Assembly: GCA_003142615.1 (NCBI GenBank)
Contig: PLMW01000009.1
Coordinates: 32,501-79,818 of the forward strand
DNA: 47,318 bases
Source: Opitutia bacterium
GTDB taxonomy: Bacteria > Verrucomicrobiota > Verrucomicrobiia > Opitutales > Opitutaceae
Direction: 5' to 3'
The notes below the pieces were generated by a model. That model made no database searches and was not told where the DNA came from. It saw only the letters and a list, made by a program, of their open reading frames with translations. Positions 16,515 through 25,045 of the stretch are shown here, piece by piece. How positions within the stretch are numbered: the first letter of the stretch is position 1; each line of letters starts with the position of its first letter. The position numbers and the translations under genes are program-made.

Positions 16515-18671
16515 ATGGTCAGACGCAAGAAAGACACCAAGCAGATCGAACTGCCGCTTAGCGGTGCCTCCGCGGAAGCGGAGGAAAGGAGACAGAAGTC
16601 AGAAGTCAGAGGACAGAGGACAGAGGACCAGCCGGCGGCAAAGACCGCTGCATCCAAGGCCTCCGTTCCGGCGGCTGTCTCAATCGGCAATCGAAAAGCG
16701 AAAACCAAAAACCTGGAAGCGGCGCCCCTGGCCCAGCATTACCGGAAGTGGTTTCTCGACTACGCCAGCTACGTCATCCTCGACCGCGCCGTGCCGCACA
16801 TCGATGACGGCTTGAAGCCTGTCCAGCGCCGGATTCTGCACACGCTCTGGGAAATGGACGACGGCCGCTTCCACAAGGTGGCCAATGTCGTCGGCGCCAC
16901 CATGCGCTTCCATCCGCACGGCGACGCGTCCATCGAGGCGGCGCTCGTCGGCATGGCCCAGCGCGGACTGCTGGTCGAGCCGCAGGGCAACTTCGGCAAC
17001 GTGCTCACCGGCGACGGTGCCGCGGCCGCGCGCTACATCGAGGCGCGCCTCACGCCGTTCGCGCGCGAGGTCGTGTTCAACCCCAAGACCACGACGTGGC
17101 AGCTCAGCTACGACAGCCGCGCGAAGGAGCCGGTCACGCTCCCCGTGAAATTCCCGCTCGTGCTCGCCGAGGGCACCGAGGGCATCGCCGTCGGCCTCGC
17201 CACCCGGATCCTGCCGCATAACTTCAACGACCTCTGCCGCGCCGCCATCAACCACCTCCAGGGGAAAACCTTCCGCATCTACCCCGACTTTCCGACGGGC
17301 GGCATCGCCGATTTTTCCGAGTACAACGACGGCGAGCGCGGCGGTAAGGTGAAGATCCGCGCCCGGATCGAACCGCGCAGCAAATACCTCCTCGCCATCA
17401 CCGAGCTCCCCTTCGGCACCACCACTTCCTCCCTCATCGAGTCGATCCTCGCCGCCAACGCCAAGGGCAGGACCAAGGTACGGCATGTCGATGACAACAC
17501 CGCCGACAAGGTCGAGATCCTCATCGAACTGCCGCAAGGCTCCGACCCCGACCAGGTCATCCAGCAGCTCTATGTCTTCACCGACTGCCAGGTTTCCATC
17601 TCGCCCGCCGCCTGCGTCATCGAGGACGACAAGCCGGTCTTCCTCGGCGTCCGCGACATCCTCAAGCGCAGCGTGAACCGGACCAGGGCGCTGCTGAAGC
17701 AGGAGCTCGAGATCAAGCTCGGCGAACTGGAACAGCAGTGGCACTGGGATTCGCTCGAACGCATCTTCATCGAAGAGCGCATCTACCGCCGCATCGAGAA
17801 GTCGAAGACGTGGGAGAGCGTGCTGGCGGAGATTCGCGAGGGATTGAAGCCCTTCGGCAAACAGCTCCGCCGGCCGGTGACCGACGACGACCTCGTCCGC
17901 CTCACCGAGATCAAAATCAAACGCATCTCTGCCTACAACCGCTTCCAGGCCGACGAGGCCATTCAGAAAATCGAGGCCGGCATCAAGGAGGTGAAGCACG
18001 ACCTCAAGAACCTCACGCCCTATGCCATCAAGTGGTTCGAGTCGCTGCAGGAGAAGTACGGCAAGGGCCGCAGGCGCCGCACCGAGTACGAGGAGATCGA
18101 GCAGATCAGCGCCGCCGAGGTCGTGTCGGCCAACCAGCGGCTCTACGTCAACCGCGCGGAGGGCTTCATCGGCCTCAACTGGCGCAACCACGAGTTCGTG
18201 GCCGAATGCAGCATTCTCGACGACGCGCTCGCCATCATGGCCGACGGCTCGATGAAGGTTGCCCGCGTGGGCGACCGGGTCTTCATGGGCCCCGGCATCC
18301 TGCATTGCGCGGTGCTGCCGAAGGACGGCGACCAGGCCTTCTACACCATGGTCTACCAGGACAAGGCAACCGGCAGGGCCTTCGCAAAGAAATTCCAGAT
18401 CGGCGGCGTGACGCGCGACAAACTCTACCCGCTGGTAAAGACACCCGGCTCCCGGGTCGTCTATCTCGAGGTGAACGCGAGCGAGAAGGAGATGGCGAAA
18501 TCGCTGCACGTCTCGCTCGACGGCCGCAGCCGGGCACGCATCCGCGAATTCGACTTCGACCTCACCCGCGTGTCCGTCAGCAACCGCTCCGCCAAGGGCC
18601 TCACCGTCACCCGCTGGCCGGTGAAGGAGGTGAAGCGGTTGGACTTGGTGCTGACAGTGCCGGCCAAGTAA
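16515..18671 (+). CDS. parC: DNA topoisomerase IV subunit A
   Basis: This 718-aa breakage-reunion subunit partners ParE. The winged-helix core starts at about residue 72 (LAQHYRKWFLDYASYVILDR). It includes GLKPVQRRILH and FHPHGDASIE, and the DNA-cleaving Tyr174 in AARYIEARL. A coiled-coil tower follows, then a C-terminal domain that lacks full GyrA-box blades, as expected for ParC. The first 70 residues are a poorly conserved, charged, Ala-rich tail encoded partly by a heptanucleotide repeat. The ATG at 16515 is chosen; an in-frame ATG at 16455 would read through the intergenic palindrome. It is cotranscribed with parE (95-base gap). Confidence 0.92.
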   Translation: MVRRKKDTKQIELPLSGASAEAEERRQKSEVRGQRTEDQPAAKTAASKASVPAAVSIGNRKAKTKNLEAAPLAQHYRKWFLDYASYVILDRAVPHIDDGLKPVQRRILHTLWEMDDGRFHKVANVVGATMRFHPHGDASIEAALVGMAQRGLLVEPQGNFGNVLTGDGAAAARYIEARLTPFAREVVFNPKTTTWQLSYDSRAKEPVTLPVKFPLVLAEGTEGIAVGLATRILPHNFNDLCRAAINHLQGKTFRIYPDFPTGGIADFSEYNDGERGGKVKIRARIEPRSKYLLAITELPFGTTTSSLIESILAANAKGRTKVRHVDDNTADKVEILIELPQGSDPDQVIQQLYVFTDCQVSISPAACVIEDDKPVFLGVRDILKRSVNRTRALLKQELEIKLGELEQQWHWDSLERIFIEERIYRRIEKSKTWESVLAEIREGLKPFGKQLRRPVTDDDLVRLTEIKIKRISAYNRFQADEAIQKIEAGIKEVKHDLKNLTPYAIKWFESLQEKYGKGRRRRTEYEEIEQISAAEVVSANQRLYVNRAEGFIGLNWRNHEFVAECSILDDALAIMADGSMKVARVGDRVFMGPGILHCAVLPKDGDQAFYTMVYQDKATGRAFAKKFQIGGVTRDKLYPLVKTPGSRVVYLEVNASEKEMAKSLHVSLDGRSRARIREFDFDLTRVSVSNRSAKGLTVTRWPVKEVKRLDLVLTVPAK
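16593..16627 (+). repeat. Five tandem heptanucleotides inside the parC 5' end
   Basis: Two CAGAAGT units (16593-16606) are followed by three CAGAGGA units (16607-16627). They encode part of the disordered N-terminal tail (residues about 27-38). Because seven is not a multiple of three, gain or loss of one unit would shift the parC frame. Confidence 0.85.
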
Positions 18672-18798
18672 GCCGACTCAGTCGACGTCGAACGCCACGG
18701 CGATGCGGCCCCGTGTCACCGGCTGGGGCGTCGAGAGAAGCCGGGCGGAATCCGTTGCCTCCAGTCCCGTGCATCGACTAGCGTCGCGCCCTGCCTCC

Positions 18799-21219
18799 AT
18801 GAAGCGCCCCCTCTTCCTGCTCCTGCTCTGCGTGGCGATGCATTGCTCCCGCGCGGATGATCCTGCTCCGCCGATCAATCCCGATCTGCTGAAAAAGGCC
18901 TGGCCCGCTTCGTGGATCGCTCACCCCACGGCATCGCCAAACGACTACGGGGTCTTCCATTTCCGCAAGTCCTTCAACCTGGACGAAAAGCCCGCCCATT
19001 GCGTCATCCATGTCTCGGCGGACAACCGCTATCGGATGTTTGTGAACGGCACCTCGGTCTGCTTCGGGCCCGCCCGCGGGGAGCTTTTTCACTGGCGCTT
19101 CGAAACCGTGGATATCGCCCCGTGGCTCAGGTCGGGGAAAAACGTGGTGGCGGTCGTGGTCTGGAATTTCGGTCTCCTAAAGCCGTTTGCCCAGGTCAGC
19201 CTGCGAACCGGGCTGATTGTGGCGGGCGACTCACCGGTCGAAAAAGCGCTCAACACCGATGGCAGCTGGAAGGTGCTCAAGGATGAAGCGTACGCTCCGT
19301 CCGCGGTGGCCCCCAGGCCGATCAACCAGTTCATGGTCGTGGGCCCGGGTGACCGGATCGACGGCAACGCCTATCCGTGGGGCTGGCAGGAGCCGGGATT
19401 TGACGATGCGCAGTGGCAGCAACCGCAGATGATCACGGAGGGGTTTCCCTACGGGGTGGGGACGGATGTCAATTGGTGGCTGGTCCCGCGGAACATCCCG
19501 CTCATGGAGGAGCGGGCGCAGCGGATTGCCACCGTCAGGAGCGCGCAGGGCATCGACGTCGATCCGGCGTTTCTGCTCGGCCGGGCACCGCTCACGATCC
19601 CGGCCCATACGAGGGCGGTCATGTTGTTCGACCAGTCCTTCGAAACCAACGCCTTTCCGCAGCTCCATCTCAGCGGAGGAAAGGGCAGCACGGTCCGATT
19701 GATCTACAGTGAAGCCCTCGTCGACGAGAAGGGAGAGAAAGGCAACCGCAACGAGATCGCGGGTCGGGAGATGATCGGCGCGAGCGATGTGTTTCTTCCC
19801 GATGGCGGCGCCGACCGGTGGTTCACCACCCTCTGGTTCAGAACCTACCGCTATATTGAAATGACGATTGAAACGGCAGCCGAGCCGCTGATCCTGCACG
19901 ATTTTTTGGGTAACTTCACCGGCTATCCGTTCACGGAACGCGGCGCCTTTACCTGCGACGATGCCCGGCTCTCCGATATTTGGACGGTGGGCTGGCGTAC
20001 CGCCCGCCTGTGCGCCTATGAGACCTATTTCGACTGCCCCTATTACGAACAGATGCAGTATGTGGGCGACACGCGTATCCAGTCCCTCATCTCCCTGTAC
20101 GTGGCGGGCGACGACCGGCTGATGCGCAACGCCATTGAATTGTACGATCTCTCGAGGATTCCCGAGGGGCTGACCCAAAGCCGGGTCCCGGCCTCGACAC
20201 CCCAGATCATCACCACCTTTTCGCTCTTCTGGATCGACATGGTGCACGATTACTGGATGCACCGGGATGATCGGACCTTCATCGAGGCGCGGTTGATGGG
20301 CATCCAGGCGGTGCTCGACTGGTTCGAGAAACACCTCGACGCGAATACCGGAATGCTGGGCGGCCTGCCGTACTGGAGCTTTGTCGATTGGCCGGACGAA
20401 TGGCCGTGGGATAACGCCAAGCACCTCGGCGGGCAGCCCGACGGCGCGGCCGAGGGCGGATCTTCGATCGTTTCCTTGCAATTGGTATGTTCACTGGATC
20501 ACGCGGCGGCGCTGTTCGACGCGTTTGCCCGGCCGACCATGGCGGCCCATTACCGCGACCTGGCGCAGGGCCTGCGGGCGGCGACCAAGAAACATTGCTG
20601 GGATGAACCAAGGCGCCTGTTCGCCGACACGCCCGAGCGGAAGGCGTTCAGTCAGCATGCCAACGTGATGGCTGTATTGTCGGGCTGCGTCGCCGGGGAG
20701 GAGGCCAAGGCGCTCGTCACGCGGATCAATACGGAAACGGGACTGACCCAGTGCACGCAGTATTTCCGGTTCTATTTGCTGCGGGCGATGAAGGCCGCCG
20801 GCCTCGGCGATCAATATGTCTCGATGCTGCAACCCTGGCACGCGATGCTGGCCAAGGGATTGACGACTTTTGCCGAACGCCCGGATCCGACCCGCAGCGA
20901 TTGCCATGCGTGGAGCGCCTCACCCAACTATGAATTCCTCGCGACAGTCTGCGGCATCGAGCCGGCCACGCCGGGTTTTCGCACGGTCAGGATAGAGCCA
21001 CATCTCGGCTACCTGACGCGCGTTCAAGGCACGGTACCCCATCCCGCCGGGGATATCCGGGTCGCATTGCACCGCACCGGGAACGGTATCGAAGGGGAAA
21101 TCACACTGCCTCCCGCAGTCAGCGGCTATTTCCTCTGGCATGGCCGCAGACTTCCACTCCAGGCCGGGGGACAGACGATCAAAATCGAATCCGACACGCC
21201 TGCCGGAGAGGCTCGTTAG
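18799..21219 (+). CDS. Secreted GH78-like alpha-L-rhamnosidase
   Basis: This 806-aa exported glycoside hydrolase has a signal peptide (MKRPLFLLLLCVAMHCSRAD). A jelly-roll/carbohydrate-binding region includes FHFRKSFNL and VSADNRYRMFVNG (about residues 50-90). An (alpha/alpha)6 catalytic barrel starts near residue 395 and has FDCPYYEQMQYVGDTR (about 411-426), the counterpart of the DCPQRDERLGWTGD motif of classical GH78 enzymes. A C-terminal beta domain follows NYEFLATVCGIEP. It would release terminal rhamnose from polysaccharides or glycosides. The altered motif suggests a divergent subgroup, so specificity is uncertain. The ATG at 18799 gives the signal peptide; the gene stands alone, with a long hairpin just after it. 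Confidence 0.85.
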   Translation: MKRPLFLLLLCVAMHCSRADDPAPPINPDLLKKAWPASWIAHPTASPNDYGVFHFRKSFNLDEKPAHCVIHVSADNRYRMFVNGTSVCFGPARGELFHWRFETVDIAPWLRSGKNVVAVVVWNFGLLKPFAQVSLRTGLIVAGDSPVEKALNTDGSWKVLKDEAYAPSAVAPRPINQFMVVGPGDRIDGNAYPWGWQEPGFDDAQWQQPQMITEGFPYGVGTDVNWWLVPRNIPLMEERAQRIATVRSAQGIDVDPAFLLGRAPLTIPAHTRAVMLFDQSFETNAFPQLHLSGGKGSTVRLIYSEALVDEKGEKGNRNEIAGREMIGASDVFLPDGGADRWFTTLWFRTYRYIEMTIETAAEPLILHDFLGNFTGYPFTERGAFTCDDARLSDIWTVGWRTARLCAYETYFDCPYYEQMQYVGDTRIQSLISLYVAGDDRLMRNAIELYDLSRIPEGLTQSRVPASTPQIITTFSLFWIDMVHDYWMHRDDRTFIEARLMGIQAVLDWFEKHLDANTGMLGGLPYWSFVDWPDEWPWDNAKHLGGQPDGAAEGGSSIVSLQLVCSLDHAAALFDAFARPTMAAHYRDLAQGLRAATKKHCWDEPRRLFADTPERKAFSQHANVMAVLSGCVAGEEAKALVTRINTETGLTQCTQYFRFYLLRAMKAAGLGDQYVSMLQPWHAMLAKGLTTFAERPDPTRSDCHAWSASPNYEFLATVCGIEPATPGFRTVRIEPHLGYLTRVQGTVPHPAGDIRVALHRTGNGIEGEITLPPAVSGYFLWHGRRLPLQAGGQTIKIESDTPAGEAR

Positions 21220-21247
21220 ACAGACCACCGGCGGACCGGGACACGTT

Positions 21248-21306
21248 CCGCCTCGGCATCCAGTCTGGGTCTCTTCGTTTGTGATCCAGACTGGATGCCG
21301 AGGCGG
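21248..21306. repeat. Long near-perfect hairpin after the rhamnosidase gene
   Basis: Arms of 24 bases (21248-21271 and 21283-21306) match at 23 of 24 positions around an 11-base loop (TCTTCGTTTGT). The core is GGCATCCAGTCTGG. No T tract follows on either strand, so this is more like a REP/MITE-type palindrome than a plain terminator, though it could stabilise or end the upstream mRNA. Confidence 0.85.
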
Positions 21307-21340
21307 CGCTCGCACCGCCCGCCGCACGGCAATCACAACC

Positions 21341-21505
21341 ATGAAGAAGCCGACCCAGGAAGAGCAAAAGCGCATGTGTACGAGCAAGCGGAAGTTTCGC
21401 AGCCAGGGCGACGCCCTCGACGCCGCGCTCCTCGCCGGGGTCGAACGCCGGCGCAAAGCCTACCTCTGTCCGCTCTGCAGACAATGGCACCTGACCTCGA
21501 ACTAG
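21341..21505 (+). CDS. 54-aa zinc-ribbon-like small protein
   Basis: This short basic protein starts MKKPTQEEQKRMCTSKRKFR and ends YLCPLCRQWHLTSN. Cys13, Cys44, Cys47 and the His of WHLTS make a likely treble-clef or ribbon zinc site. Small proteins with a C-terminal CxxCxxWHLTS-type tail are common in bacteria and phages, and are usually unannotated. The middle is one long helix (DALDAALLAGVERRRK). It may bind nucleic acid, but that is inference. The ATG at 21341 is chosen because the upstream part of the open frame passes through the hairpin. It lies 35 bases downstream of that hairpin. Confidence 0.7.
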   Translation: MKKPTQEEQKRMCTSKRKFRSQGDALDAALLAGVERRRKAYLCPLCRQWHLTSN

Positions 21506-21603
21506 CCTCGGCAGACGTCAGAGAAGTTAGATGTCGGACGGCAGGCGGTGAGGCCTCGCGGCCGACCTTTCGACGTCGCTCAAGGTAAACCCTTCGATGC
21601 GGC

Positions 21604-23682
21604 TCACGGCAGCCCGTGGCTCACCGTGAGCGTGAAGGTGCGGCCGGGGCCGGGGATGCGCGCCCCGGGCAGCAGGCTGCCGCTCGGCGGCGTGGCGGCC
21701 GCGGGCGGTGAGAGATAATCATAATAGAGTCGGTCGAAGACGTTCTCGACGGAGAGCGCGACGCGCAGCCCGCGCCAGGTCAGGCCGCCCCGCACGTTTC
21801 CGAGTATGAAGGCCGGCGTGTCGGCAAAGACGGGCATGTCGTCGGGCGCCGGATTGTGCTGGGCGGCGACGGCGCGCGCGCCCACCTCGACCCAGGGCTT
21901 GAGACGGGCGCCCGACCACATCCTGCCCGCCGCCAGCGTCAGCGAGGCGGGCGGGATTTCCGGCAGACGGCGGTGGGCCTTGCGGTCGGTGCCCTCGACA
22001 CCGGCCGCCGCCAGCCGCCACCACGTGTCCGTGACGGGTTGCCACAGCACTTCCAGTTCGCCGCCCAGAAATGTCGCTTCGGTGGAGCGATAACCATACA
22101 CGATGGCACCCGCCGGCGGCGGAGACGGCGGGGTGGTGGTGCCCACGCGGGTGCGGTGCAGGTAATCGGGCAGATAGCTGGCGAACAGATCGACGTTGAT
22201 GGCGAACTTCGGCTGCTGCCAGCGCAGGCCCCAGTCCATCTCATACTTGTCCTCGGCCCTGGCGGCGGGATTGCCGATCTCGTAGCCGCCGCCGAGCGCG
22301 TCGGAAAACGCCCGGTAGCGCTCGCTGGCTCCCGGCGGCTGGCGGCTGAAACCGGCGCCCAGCGTGGTGGTGACGGCGGACGCGAGCCGGCCGGTGAGCA
22401 GCGCATTGGCCGCGCCGACGGTTTCGCTCCGATTGGTCTGGACGGCGTCGGGGCCGTAGTAGGCGGCGTAGAGATCGCGGATGGAGCGGTTGAAAGCCAG
22501 TCCGTCCGCCGCGCGCGCCTCACTGTGCGCGGCATCGAGCCGGGCGCCGAGGCGGAGTTTCCAGTCCGCCGTCAGCGCGCAGGTGAGCTCCGCAAATCCG
22601 CCGGCATCATTCTGGTGCAGGTCCGGCCAGAGCAGATCCACCGCGCCCGGACGTTTCCGTTCGAGGCGGCGCTCTTCCTGCGTGGCGTCGAGGCCCACCA
22701 CAAACTCTCCGGCCTCCGTTTGGTGCCGGACGGAAACTCCGGCCGCCAGGCTCAGGGTCCGGCCATCCGCCGTGATGAGGGCGGGCGCGGGGCGCCCGGC
22801 GTTGTCGAGATGCGGCCGGCTGATCCCCAGGCCGAGGCGGGTGTCGATCCAGGTCCGGCCGGAGGCGGCCCAGCCATAGCCGGCGGTGAAGGCGCTGGTG
22901 CTGGTGTCGCGAGTGTCGAGCGGCAGCGCGGAGTTGACCGCCAGCTCCTGCCGGGAAAAAAGCACGCCGAGCTGGAGCCGGTGCTCTGGGTCCGGCTGCC
23001 GGTCGAGATGCAATGCCGCGCCCACGTTGCGGTCGCGGGCGGGAACCACCGTACCGTCGCCTGCGGTATAATCGCCGAGCGAATGCGCGGCCAGGGCAGT
23101 GCGGACGTTCCATGCTCCCTGCGCGGCGGTTTCGCCGGCCAGGATGTCGCCGCCGCCGCGGTCGAAGTTCCACGCGGTGCCGGCATAAGTCCTGTTGGTC
23201 CGATTGGTCTTGTCAGCAGGGGCCAGCGACAGGCCGATGTAACCGGCGTTGGCCGGAGGCCCGAGCGTCACCGAAGGGAGCGACTTGCTGACCTCCAGCG
23301 CGGCCGGCAGACCGGCGGTGATCAGCGCAAACGGAGAAGCCGTGCGCGTGGGGGAGGCGTTGGGCAGCGGCAGGCCGTCGAGCGTCGTCACGATCCGGTC
23401 GGATCCGAGGCCGCGCAGCAGCGGCTCGGCCGCGGCGGCCCCCATGTGGTGCATGGCCAGACCCGGGATTGACTCCGCGATTGAGGCCATGTTGGAGGGG
23501 ACACTCCATTGGAGTTGTCCGGGCATGATATCCAGCAATCCCGGCACGGCTTCACCCCAGACAGTCAGCTTTTCGAGGCGAACCGGCTCGTCCGCGGCGG
23601 AGGTCGCGGTCTGGGCCCGGCCGGCGGCCAGCAGCACGCCGGCACCAAGCAGCCAGATCGCCACGGCGGAGCGGCAGTTCAT
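21604..23682 (-). CDS. TonB-dependent receptor (complete)
   Basis: This 692-aa outer-membrane transporter has a signal peptide (MNCRSAVAIWLLGAGVLLAA), a TonB-box-like RLEKLTVWGE just after it, and a plug domain (about residues 50-160) with AEPLLRGLGSDRIVTTLDGL. A 22-strand barrel follows, with FDRLYYDYLSPP near the end, the usual C-terminal TonB receptor motif. It ends TFTLTVSHGLP, without the usual terminal Phe. Its ATG overlaps the stop of the DMT permease by four bases, so the outer- and inner-membrane transporters are made together. The substrate is unknown: the plug resembles metal or small-cofactor receptors more than SusC-type glycan receptors. Confidence 0.88.
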   Translation of the reverse strand: MNCRSAVAIWLLGAGVLLAAGRAQTATSAADEPVRLEKLTVWGEAVPGLLDIMPGQLQWSVPSNMASIAESIPGLAMHHMGAAAAEPLLRGLGSDRIVTTLDGLPLPNASPTRTASPFALITAGLPAALEVSKSLPSVTLGPPANAGYIGLSLAPADKTNRTNRTYAGTAWNFDRGGGDILAGETAAQGAWNVRTALAAHSLGDYTAGDGTVVPARDRNVGAALHLDRQPDPEHRLQLGVLFSRQELAVNSALPLDTRDTSTSAFTAGYGWAASGRTWIDTRLGLGISRPHLDNAGRPAPALITADGRTLSLAAGVSVRHQTEAGEFVVGLDATQEERRLERKRPGAVDLLWPDLHQNDAGGFAELTCALTADWKLRLGARLDAAHSEARAADGLAFNRSIRDLYAAYYGPDAVQTNRSETVGAANALLTGRLASAVTTTLGAGFSRQPPGASERYRAFSDALGGGYEIGNPAARAEDKYEMDWGLRWQQPKFAINVDLFASYLPDYLHRTRVGTTTPPSPPPAGAIVYGYRSTEATFLGGELEVLWQPVTDTWWRLAAAGVEGTDRKAHRRLPEIPPASLTLAAGRMWSGARLKPWVEVGARAVAAQHNPAPDDMPVFADTPAFILGNVRGGLTWRGLRVALSVENVFDRLYYDYLSPPAAATPPSGSLLPGARIPGPGRTFTLTVSHGLP

Positions 23683-24704
23683 TTCACCACAGCCAAACCG
23701 GCTGCTCCCAGCACGGCAAGCACGGCGCCCAGCCAGTAGCGCGGCGTGGGCCGGCTGTGTTCGAGCGCACGGGCGATGGGAACGGTGAGCAGCGGGGCGG
23801 TGGCGACGATCGGCAGCACGAGACCGGCCGGCGTCGTCCGCAGCGCCCATTGGAAGCAGGTCACGCCGAGCACGGGGCCGAGGAGCGTGTTGAGAACGAC
23901 CCAGATCCACGACGGCACCGCCATCGCGGGGACCGGCTCGCTCTCGGTGGTCAGCTTCCGTTCCGCCGCCGGCCACCGGCGCACGATGATCAGCGCCAGC
24001 ACGCCGACGGCGAGACCGCCGAGCGCGCGCTGGTAGGCCGAGGTGGCCGCGTCCATGAAAAAGCCCTGGGCGCGCAACACGGCGAAAGCCTTGCGGCTGA
24101 TGACGGCGCCGCCGCCCTGCGCGCAGGCGGACACGATCGCGAGCCCGACGCCGAGGGCGAACCCAGAGATACTGCCGACCAGAAGGACGTGAGACTCGCC
24201 GGGCGCGGAGGTCCTCTCGTAAACAAACTGTGATTTGGTGTCGTCCATCGCAGGTTTTTCGCGGTTGGCGCCGTTGGAACAGGCCGGACGCGCCCCGTTT
24301 GGACTGGCAACGAGCCCGATGATTACACCGGCGAGCGTCAACGCCGCGAGGCCGGCCTGCGCGGCCGAAAGCCGCGTGCCGAGCCAGAGCCATTCGACGG
24401 CCGCGGCGGCCACGGCCGAGCCGCATTGCACGATGAGCATGCTGAGGTTGGAGCCGATGAGCGGCAGCGCGTGAAACATCGTGAGCCCGCCGAGGCCGAA
24501 ACCCACGCAGCCGCTCACAAAAAACCAGGTGAAGGCGCCGCCGGCGGCTCCTTGGCCGGCGGCGTGCGCCCACGCGCCGAGCAGGGCGACGGCGAGGAGC
24601 AGCCGCAGGAAGTTGCCCAGCGTGCCGCCATAGTGCAGCGCCGCCCGCCGCGCGCACACGGCGTTGCCGGCGAAGAACAGCGCGGTGAGGAAGGCGCCGG
24701 TCAT
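23679..24704 (-). CDS. DMT-superfamily (EamA-like) permease
   Basis: This 341-aa inner-membrane protein has ten predicted helices in two EamA-type halves (about residues 1-135 and 170-340). The halves are joined by an unusually long hydrophilic loop (about 135-170, including GARPACSNGANREKP). The second half has LLGPVLGVTCFQWALRTTPA, the typical DMT helix pattern. Transport direction and substrate cannot be told from sequence. The gene overlaps both neighbours by four bases (ATGA): the 36-aa ORF before it and the TonB receptor after it. That tight coupling suggests one pathway, in which the receptor brings a solute into the periplasm and this permease moves it across the inner membrane. Confidence 0.85.
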   Translation of the reverse strand: MTGAFLTALFFAGNAVCARRAALHYGGTLGNFLRLLLAVALLGAWAHAAGQGAAGGAFTWFFVSGCVGFGLGGLTMFHALPLIGSNLSMLIVQCGSAVAAAAVEWLWLGTRLSAAQAGLAALTLAGVIIGLVASPNGARPACSNGANREKPAMDDTKSQFVYERTSAPGESHVLLVGSISGFALGVGLAIVSACAQGGGAVISRKAFAVLRAQGFFMDAATSAYQRALGGLAVGVLALIIVRRWPAAERKLTTESEPVPAMAVPSWIWVVLNTLLGPVLGVTCFQWALRTTPAGLVLPIVATAPLLTVPIARALEHSRPTPRYWLGAVLAVLGAAGLAVVK

Positions 24705-24811
24705 CGTTTATACAACGGCCGGGCCGTGTAGCGCGGGTGCAGCGCGGCCTCCTCGTCCTTCCAGGAGCCCAGCTGGGCGGGTAGTTCAGGCGGTACTTTC
24801 TCGGCGGACAT
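24701..24811 (-). CDS. Putative 36-aa protein coupled to the DMT permease
   Basis: A short frame from ATG at 24811 encodes 36 residues, beginning MSAEKVPPELPAQLGSWKDE and ending RYTARPLYKR. Its TGA overlaps the permease ATG in an ATGA, the same join seen between permease and receptor. It has no membrane segment or signal; it is Pro-rich at the start and carries Trp17 and two Tyr. I recognise no family. Real expression is likely from the junction and the protein-like composition, but it could also be a leader ORF that only serves to couple translation. Confidence 0.55.
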   Translation of the reverse strand: MSAEKVPPELPAQLGSWKDEEAALHPRYTARPLYKR

Positions 24812-25045
24812 TTTTTTAGACGGAGTGGACCCAGCAAGCCTATCGGCCCCGCCAACCATCGATCAAGCTGGCTGACCCGGCGTGGACCAAGAATCAGATG
24901 GATGAATGAGCGCCATCACCCTCGCGACGGCGGACGTGGTCGCGCCCCATGTCGATGAGGGAATGGCAGTTGCAGTCGTCTGCTCCGGGGTTGAAAAATT
25001 GGCCACTTTACCGCACGGTCACGAACACCCGAACGGCCTCCCCGC

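Noticed and set aside
21604-24855. Single 1083-codon frame covering the TonB receptor and the region upstream
   Set aside because: Only the part from 23682 down is protein-like. The rest is an Arg-rich shadow of the DMT permease in another frame.
24812-25045. Possible purine riboswitch before the nucleoside-transporter operon
   Set aside because: The leader lacks the conserved purine-aptamer loops; only generic GC-rich pairing can be drawn.
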